A DNA stretch of 28,970 bases from JANQJA01 sp040880285 (GTDB lineage Bacteria; Pseudomonadota; Gammaproteobacteria; Pseudomonadales; Azotimanducaceae): contig JBBDIT010000034.1 of NCBI GenBank assembly GCA_040880285.1, positions 1 to 28,970 on the forward strand, read 5' to 3'. Made by a program: the position numbers and the translations under genes. Below, piece by piece: positions 24,661 through 28,970 of the stretch; positions within the stretch are counted from its first letter, which is position 1, and each line of letters opens with the position of its first letter. A model generated the notes under the pieces. That model made no database searches and had not been told where the DNA came from. It saw only the letters and a list, made by a program, of their open reading frames with translations.

Positions 24661-25821
24661 CTATTGGAACAGCTCGATATCTGCTTCGGTCAATAACTTC
24701 CTGGCAATAATGAGCCGCATAATCTCATTGGTACCTTCCAGAATCTGGTGCACTCGAGTGTCACGGATATAACGTTCGAATGGGTACTCGCGCATATAGC
24801 CGTAGCCACCATGGATCTGCAACGCCTGGTTACAAATCTCAAACCCCGCATCAGTTGCAAATCGCTTGGCCATCGCAGAGTAGGTACTGGCCCCCGGATC
24901 ATCCCGGTCAAGCTTGAACGCCGCCAGACGCACCAATTGCCGGGCAGCGATGAGTTCCGTCGCCATGTCAGCCAGTTTGAATTGCAGGGCCTGGAAGCTG
25001 GCCAGGGGCTCTCCGAATTGCTCACGCTCCAGCATATAGTTGCGCGCCCGGTTCAGTGCAGCCTGAGCGGTGCCAATCGAACAGGCAGCGATATTAATGC
25101 GACCGCCGTCCAGGCCTTGCATGGCAATCCTGAAACCGTCACCTTCCTTGCCAAGCCGGTTGGTGACCGGTACCGCGACATCCTCAAAGGTGATCTCGCA
25201 GGTCGGCTGGCTATGCCAACCCATTTTTTCGAGATTGTTGCCGAAACTGATTCCCGGCGTCGTGGCCGGAATCACCAGCGTACTGATTCCGCGATTACCG
25301 GCATCGCCCGTTCGGGCCATCACCACCAGCACATCGGTTTCACCGGCACCAGAGATGAACATCTTGGAGCCGTTGACGATATAGTGATCACCTGACATTT
25401 TTGCCCGGGTGCGAAGATTACCCGCATCGGATCCTGCGCCGGATTCAGTCAGGCAATAACTGGCTAGTTGCTCTCCGGTTACCAGTGCCGGACAAAAGGC
25501 TGCTTTCGTCTCTTGGTTACCAAAGGACGCGATCATCCAGGTCGCCATGTTATGAATCGATATAAACGCGGTCGTCGACGTACACCCCATCGCAAGCTGT
25601 TCCAGCACGATGGCTGAATCGAGTCGGGACAGCCCCAGGCCACCTACCGAGTCCGGACAGTAGAGGCCACAAAATCCCAGTTCACCCGCTTTTGCAATGA
25701 CGTCTTTCGGGAACACGTTGCCAGCATCCCAGGCGGCGGCCATGGGCGAGAATTCCTTTTCGGAGAATGCCCGTGCGGCCTCTCGGAAAGCCTGCTGGTC
25801 CGCTGTCAAGTTGAAGTCCAT
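24661..25821 (-). CDS. Acyl-CoA dehydrogenase, probably isobutyryl-CoA dehydrogenase
   Basis: FAD-dependent acyl-CoA dehydrogenase of 386 aa. Motifs: YCLTESGAGSDAGNLRT (121-137) binding substrate and FAD, the region QFGEPLASFQALQFKLADM, QALQIHGGYGYMREYP near 333-348, and the catalytic Glu362 in ILEGTNEIMR. These fit the short/branched-chain group and resemble ACAD8, isobutyryl-CoA dehydrogenase. That role, converting isobutyryl-CoA to methacrylyl-CoA, fits its place between mmsA and the hydratase. Electrons would go to ETF, not present in the window. ATG start with no clear ribosome-binding site, 8 nt after mmsA, so translation may rely on coupling. Confidence 0.9.
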   Translation of the reverse strand: MDFNLTADQQAFREAARAFSEKEFSPMAAAWDAGNVFPKDVIAKAGELGFCGLYCPDSVGGLGLSRLDSAIVLEQLAMGCTSTTAFISIHNMATWMIASFGNQETKAAFCPALVTGEQLASYCLTESGAGSDAGNLRTRAKMSGDHYIVNGSKMFISGAGETDVLVVMARTGDAGNRGISTLVIPATTPGISFGNNLEKMGWHSQPTCEITFEDVAVPVTNRLGKEGDGFRIAMQGLDGGRINIAACSIGTAQAALNRARNYMLEREQFGEPLASFQALQFKLADMATELIAARQLVRLAAFKLDRDDPGASTYSAMAKRFATDAGFEICNQALQIHGGYGYMREYPFERYIRDTRVHQILEGTNEIMRLIIARKLLTEADIELFQ

Positions 25822-25829
25822 TGGCGGCG

Positions 25830-27323
25830 CTATTTCAACGTAATGGTCATATTGGCGTCACCTGCCGGTTCACTGCTAAACCACCGGGCCGTGATCGTTT
25901 TGGTTTCGGTATAAAAACGCACTGCCTGTTTACCGTAAGCGTGCTGGTCACCATAAAACGAATTTTTCCAGCCGGTGAAACTGAAGAAAGGTAACGGTAC
26001 CGGAATGGGGATATTGATCCCCACCTGGCCCACCTCAATCTCGCTCTGGAACTTACGTGCCGCACCCCCGGATGAGGTAAAGATCGATACCCCATTACCG
26101 TACGGATTCCGGTTGATTAAAGCGATGGCGTCTTCCAGCGAGTCGGCATTGGTGGTCACCAGCACCGGCCCGAAGATTTCATCCCGGTAAATACTCATGT
26201 CGGTGGTCACGCCACCAAACAAGGTGGGCCCGACCCAGTTCCCGGTGGGATAACCCGCAACCTCGCAGCCAGAACCATCCAGCAGGCATTGCGCACCCTC
26301 CGCCTTGCCTTTTTCAATATATCCGAGGATCCGCGTTTTCGCCGCTTGGCTGATCTGCGGGCCATATCCTGCGCCCTGGTCGTCCCAACCGCCCGGTACG
26401 ACCTTCGCCATTGCATCCCCGACGTCACCCAGCCATTCCTGTGCTTCACCTACCAGTACAGCAACTGAAATCGCCATACAACGCTGGCCGGCGGCTCCGA
26501 CGGACGCACCGACGAGCGCATTGATCGCCTGGTCCTTGTCCGCGTCAGGCATGATGACCATATGATTCTTGGCGCCGGCCATGCACTGGACCCGCTTCAG
26601 ATGGTCCGTGCCCAGACGATAAACATGCTGCCCTACCGGCACGGAACCGACAAATGAAATCGCCCTCGTGTCCTCGTGTGTAATCAGCGCGTCCACCTGC
26701 TCGCGCCCACCATGCACCAGTTGCACCAGGTCTTGCGGAAACCCGCACTCGTAAAATAACTCCACCAGGCGGTTAGGGGTCATAGGATCCTGCTCTGAAG
26801 GTTTCAGGATAAACGTATTACCGCAAGCAACCGCCATCGGGAACATCCACAGCGGAATCATTGCAGGAAAGTTAAACGGGGTGATGCCAACACAAACCCC
26901 CAGCGGCTGGACCAGGCTATAAGTGTCGATACCGCGCGCCACATTCTCGGCAGTCTCACCCATCATCATGGCGGGAATGTTGCAGGCTTGCTCAACCACC
27001 TCAATACCTCGCCAGACATCGCCCCTGGCATCGGCGAAGGTCTTGCCGGTTTCAAGCGCCAGAATTTGGGCTATCTCATCCTGCTTATCTTTCAGGCACA
27101 TCTGGTAGGTCATCATCAATCGCGCCCGCTCAGGCGCTGGCACCTGTCGCCAGGCCACAAACGCTTCCCTGGCGGCAGCAACCGCCTGATCAATCTCCGC
27201 CATGGTTGTATAGGGTGCCTCGGCCAGTACTTCCTGGGTAGCCGGGTTCGTCACAGGGATGGTGTCAGTGGCGCTGCTCTGTTTAAATCCGCCATCAACG
27301 TATATTTCAAGCACGCTGGACAT
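25830..27323 (-). CDS. mmsA: Methylmalonate-semialdehyde dehydrogenase (CoA-acylating)
   Basis: MmsA converts methylmalonate semialdehyde to propionyl-CoA with NAD+ and CoA, ending the pathway. The 497-aa aldehyde dehydrogenase has GITPFNFPAMIPLWMFPMA (146-164), the NAD-binding ILKPSEQDP (172-180), FVGSVPVGQHVY (224-235), and catalytic Cys282 in AAGQRCMAISVAV. The family's typical MmsA stretch GAKNHMVIMPDAD replaces the glutamate-bearing motif of ordinary aldehyde dehydrogenases. It is the first gene of the minus-strand valine series, with GGAG 7 nt before ATG. An inverted repeat at 27406-27421 lies about 85 bp upstream and may be an operator. Confidence 0.96.
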   Translation of the reverse strand: MSSVLEIYVDGGFKQSSATDTIPVTNPATQEVLAEAPYTTMAEIDQAVAAAREAFVAWRQVPAPERARLMMTYQMCLKDKQDEIAQILALETGKTFADARGDVWRGIEVVEQACNIPAMMMGETAENVARGIDTYSLVQPLGVCVGITPFNFPAMIPLWMFPMAVACGNTFILKPSEQDPMTPNRLVELFYECGFPQDLVQLVHGGREQVDALITHEDTRAISFVGSVPVGQHVYRLGTDHLKRVQCMAGAKNHMVIMPDADKDQAINALVGASVGAAGQRCMAISVAVLVGEAQEWLGDVGDAMAKVVPGGWDDQGAGYGPQISQAAKTRILGYIEKGKAEGAQCLLDGSGCEVAGYPTGNWVGPTLFGGVTTDMSIYRDEIFGPVLVTTNADSLEDAIALINRNPYGNGVSIFTSSGGAARKFQSEIEVGQVGINIPIPVPLPFFSFTGWKNSFYGDQHAYGKQAVRFYTETKTITARWFSSEPAGDANMTITLK

Positions 27324-27405
27324 GGCTTGTCTCCTTCTTTTAACTCAAGTTTCAATTCGGGTCCGGTTAACAACTTCGAACTTTATCAGTATGGACGAGG
27401 CGGCG

Positions 27406-27421
27406 CACCGATCGGTCGGTG
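27406..27421. promoter_or_regulatory. Inverted repeat between mmsA and the DksA-like gene, possible operator
   Basis: Arms caccga (27406-27411) and tcggtg (27416-27421) are perfect inverted repeats around tcgg; a shifted perfect palindrome accgatcggt lies inside. It sits in the 123-bp region between the divergent mmsA and DksA-like genes, the only place for a promoter of the valine operon. Such dyads often bind dimeric repressors. No regulator gene is in the window and no convincing -35/-10 pair was identified. Confidence 0.35.
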
Positions 27422-27446
27422 ACCACCCTTGAATCAGGACAACCGC

Positions 27447-27800
27447 ATGACAACCACCCTCTCAGAAGCGCAATTGGCAGAGCTTGAGTCAGATCTCATG
27501 GCCCTCAGGAACAGCCTGGAGTCCTTGCTTGAATCAACAGAGGCAGGTAGCAAGCCGGTGAAACTCAAAGACAATGCCGGTCGCCTGACCCGAATGGACG
27601 AAATGCATAACCAGAGCATCCTGCTCGCCAACCGTAACGTCACCAAAAACCGGCTGGCCCAGGTTAAGGCAGCCGTCACCAGGATCAACAACGGGACCTA
27701 TGGTTACTGCCTGTCCTGCGATGAACCGATCGCGCTACCAAGGCTAAAAGCCTACCCTGAAGCCGCCCTGTGCATTGCCTGTAAATCCCGGCGGGAATAA
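27447..27800 (+). CDS. Short DksA/TraR-type zinc-finger protein
   Basis: The 117-aa protein has an N-terminal coiled-coil-like region (about 1-80) and a C-terminal four-Cys zinc finger, Cys88-x2-Cys91 and Cys109-x2-Cys112, with YGYCLSCDEPI and AALCIACKSR, the DksA/TraR signature. DksA binds RNA polymerase through its secondary channel and works with ppGpp. This protein is shorter than E. coli DksA (151 aa) and I do not see the paired Asp residues of the DksA coiled-coil tip, so it is likely a paralogue of unknown role rather than DksA itself. ATG 27447 has AGGA 7 nt upstream; the TTG at 27429 is less likely. It is divergent from mmsA and convergent with the ferredoxin gene. Confidence 0.85.
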   Translation: MTTTLSEAQLAELESDLMALRNSLESLLESTEAGSKPVKLKDNAGRLTRMDEMHNQSILLANRNVTKNRLAQVKAAVTRINNGTYGYCLSCDEPIALPRLKAYPEAALCIACKSRRE

Positions 27801-27809
27801 TTCCTGGTC

Positions 27810-28076
27810 CTAGCCCTGCTCCCTTTGTAGTCGATCCAGCAGCGCAGTGAGCTTTTCCTTGTCCGCATGATGGACAAAGTCACCGCCCTGCACTTTGATA
27901 TTCGGGCCATTTTCACAATGCCCCATGCAGACCGTCCGTTCGACCGTGATGTCGAGCCCCCGGGACCTGATCTCAGCTTCCAACCAGTCCCACAGCTCTC
28001 GACTGCCACGGAAGGCGCAGGAAGGCTGGCCCGAGAACGGGCGGAAGTTCACACAGGCAATCAAGCGCGATGTCAT
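27810..28076 (-). CDS. Thioredoxin-like [2Fe-2S] ferredoxin
   Basis: The 88-aa protein shows four cysteines, Cys8, Cys20, Cys50 and Cys54 (C-x11-C...C-x3-C), as in the thioredoxin-like 2Fe-2S ferredoxin family, with CMGHCENGPNI (50-60) near the cluster. It is a candidate electron carrier with unknown partner. Similar small ferredoxins are often annotated as (2Fe-2S) ferredoxin domain proteins. Start ATG lies 6 nt after the ung stop, so it is probably cotranscribed with ung. A G-rich run right before the ATG is too close to be a typical ribosome-binding site, so the start is not fully certain. Confidence 0.85.
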   Translation of the reverse strand: MTSRLIACVNFRPFSGQPSCAFRGSRELWDWLEAEIRSRGLDITVERTVCMGHCENGPNIKVQGGDFVHHADKEKLTALLDRLQREQG

Positions 28077-28082
28077 CCCCCG

Positions 28083-28775
28083 TTACAGCCTCGCCCATTC
28101 AATCGGCGCATGGCCGTGGGACTCAAGGTAATCATTACATCTGGAAAAGTGTCGACAGCCAAAAAAGCCACGATGTGCGGAGAGTGGAGACGGGTGCGGC
28201 GCTTTTAGTACCAGATGCCTCGACGTATCGATAATCGCCCCTTTTTTCTGCGCATAACTACCCCACAACAGGAATACCACCTGGTCACGCTCATCCGACA
28301 AGGTCTTTATAACCCGGTCAGTAAACGGTTCCCAGCCCTTACCCTGGTGCGCCGCTGCCTTGTGTCGCTCAACCGTCAGCACTGCATTGAGGAGCAGGAC
28401 GCCTTGCGCCGCCCAGCCGGACAAACAACCATGGGGGAAGTGGCCCGCGGCAAGTCCGAGATCGCTTTCAATCTCTTTATAGATATTGGCAAGCGACGGT
28501 GGTGGCGGGACTCCTTCGCGAACCGAAAAACACAGTCCGTGCGCCTGCCCTGGCCCGTGATAAGGATCCTGGCCCAGTATCACCACCTTTACTTCCGCTA
28601 TGGGCGTCGAGTTGAGCGCATTGAAAATTTCTGCCCCTTTCGGGTAGATGATCTTGCCGGCACGTTTTTCCGCCAGCAGGAATTCCCGCAGCGACATCAT
28701 ATAAGGTTGCGAGAATTCAGGTTCAAGGTACTTGAGCCAACTGGCTTCCAGTCGAATAGGGGCTGTTTGCGTCAT
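28083..28775 (-). CDS. ung: Uracil-DNA glycosylase (family 1)
   Basis: Ung removes uracil from DNA, starting base excision repair. The 230-aa protein contains GQDPYHGPGQAHGLCFSV (68-85) with catalytic Asp70, the PPPPSLANIYKEI segment (89-101), LLLNAVLTV (127-135) and the HPSPLSAHRGFFG leucine loop (194-206) with His194. All active-site motifs of family 1 are present and length is normal (E. coli 229 aa). Start ATG, ribosome-binding site weak. It is followed by the ferredoxin gene. Confidence 0.97.
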   Translation of the reverse strand: MTQTAPIRLEASWLKYLEPEFSQPYMMSLREFLLAEKRAGKIIYPKGAEIFNALNSTPIAEVKVVILGQDPYHGPGQAHGLCFSVREGVPPPPSLANIYKEIESDLGLAAGHFPHGCLSGWAAQGVLLLNAVLTVERHKAAAHQGKGWEPFTDRVIKTLSDERDQVVFLLWGSYAQKKGAIIDTSRHLVLKAPHPSPLSAHRGFFGCRHFSRCNDYLESHGHAPIEWARL

Positions 28776-28970
28776 GGGTAAAAACTACCACGGGCTTGCA
28801 AACCAACACCAGCGTCATCCTTGGTCCAGGCCTGACACCGTCACATAGAGTCCCGAACTGCATTGCATAAAGCCGACGGTCCTCGCTGCGCCAGGAAGCC
28901 GCTGAATAAGTCCGCCTCGATTGCGCGAGTGAGAAGTCAGGGACCTGTTTTGGAAGGCTAGGTACAGGGA

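Noticed and set aside
28776..28970. Possible mobile-element edge or partial gene at the right end
   Set aside because: CAGGGA occurs twice 27 bp apart, and a minus-strand frame stays open for about 50 codons, but there is no recognisable terminal repeat, transposase or protein motif. I see nothing supportable in these 195 bp.

Overview
This window looks like a chromosomal segment of a gammaproteobacterium, probably an environmental lineage from a draft or metagenome assembly, since it holds two runs of exactly 100 N that look like scaffolding placeholders. The assignment rests on gene order. The block nadB <-> rpoE-rseA-rseB-rseC-mucD, then lepA-lepB-DUF4845-rnc-era-recO-acpS, then cysM-rlmD-relA, is the arrangement known from Pseudomonas and relatives, and parts of it are shared with E. 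coli. I do not place it below class level.

Layout, left to right. Positions 1-100 hold a short tandem repeat and a terminator. These are followed on the minus strand by a small lysine/alanine-rich histone H1-like gene, adk, relA, rlmD and cysM. From 6.2 to 12 kb a tightly packed minus-strand block encodes acpS, recO, era, rnc, a DUF4845 membrane protein, lepB and lepA; pdxJ, usually between recO and acpS, is absent. From 12 to 16 kb lies the envelope-stress module: sigma-E, its anti-sigma factor RseA (cut by the first N gap), RseB, RseC and a MucD/DegQ-type periplasmic protease. A good sigma-E-type promoter sits upstream of rpoE. nadB is divergent from rpoE and meets a cptA(ygfX)-sdhE pair with no gap; ygfZ is divergent from sdhE.

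From 19.5 to 27.3 kb the minus strand carries a catabolic region. mmsA, an acyl-CoA dehydrogenase, an enoyl-CoA hydratase, a 3-hydroxyisobutyryl-CoA hydrolase and mmsB together form the full isobutyryl-CoA to propionyl-CoA arm of valine degradation. Downstream in the same direction lie a gene broken by the second N gap, a putative lipoprotein with a degenerate metallophosphoesterase fold, and an LLM-class (luciferase-like) flavin/F420 oxidoreductase. The right end holds a short DksA/TraR-type zinc-finger protein, a thioredoxin-like [2Fe-2S] ferredoxin and ung.

Most of the window is conserved housekeeping sequence and I see no clearly new multi-gene system. The best leads are a sigma-E-like promoter antisense to rseB, the missing pdxJ, the degenerate lipoprotein plus the gap-split gene behind the valine operon, and a strong bias to GTG/TTG starts in the left part compared with the right part. 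No tRNA, rRNA, CRISPR array or clear mobile element was seen.
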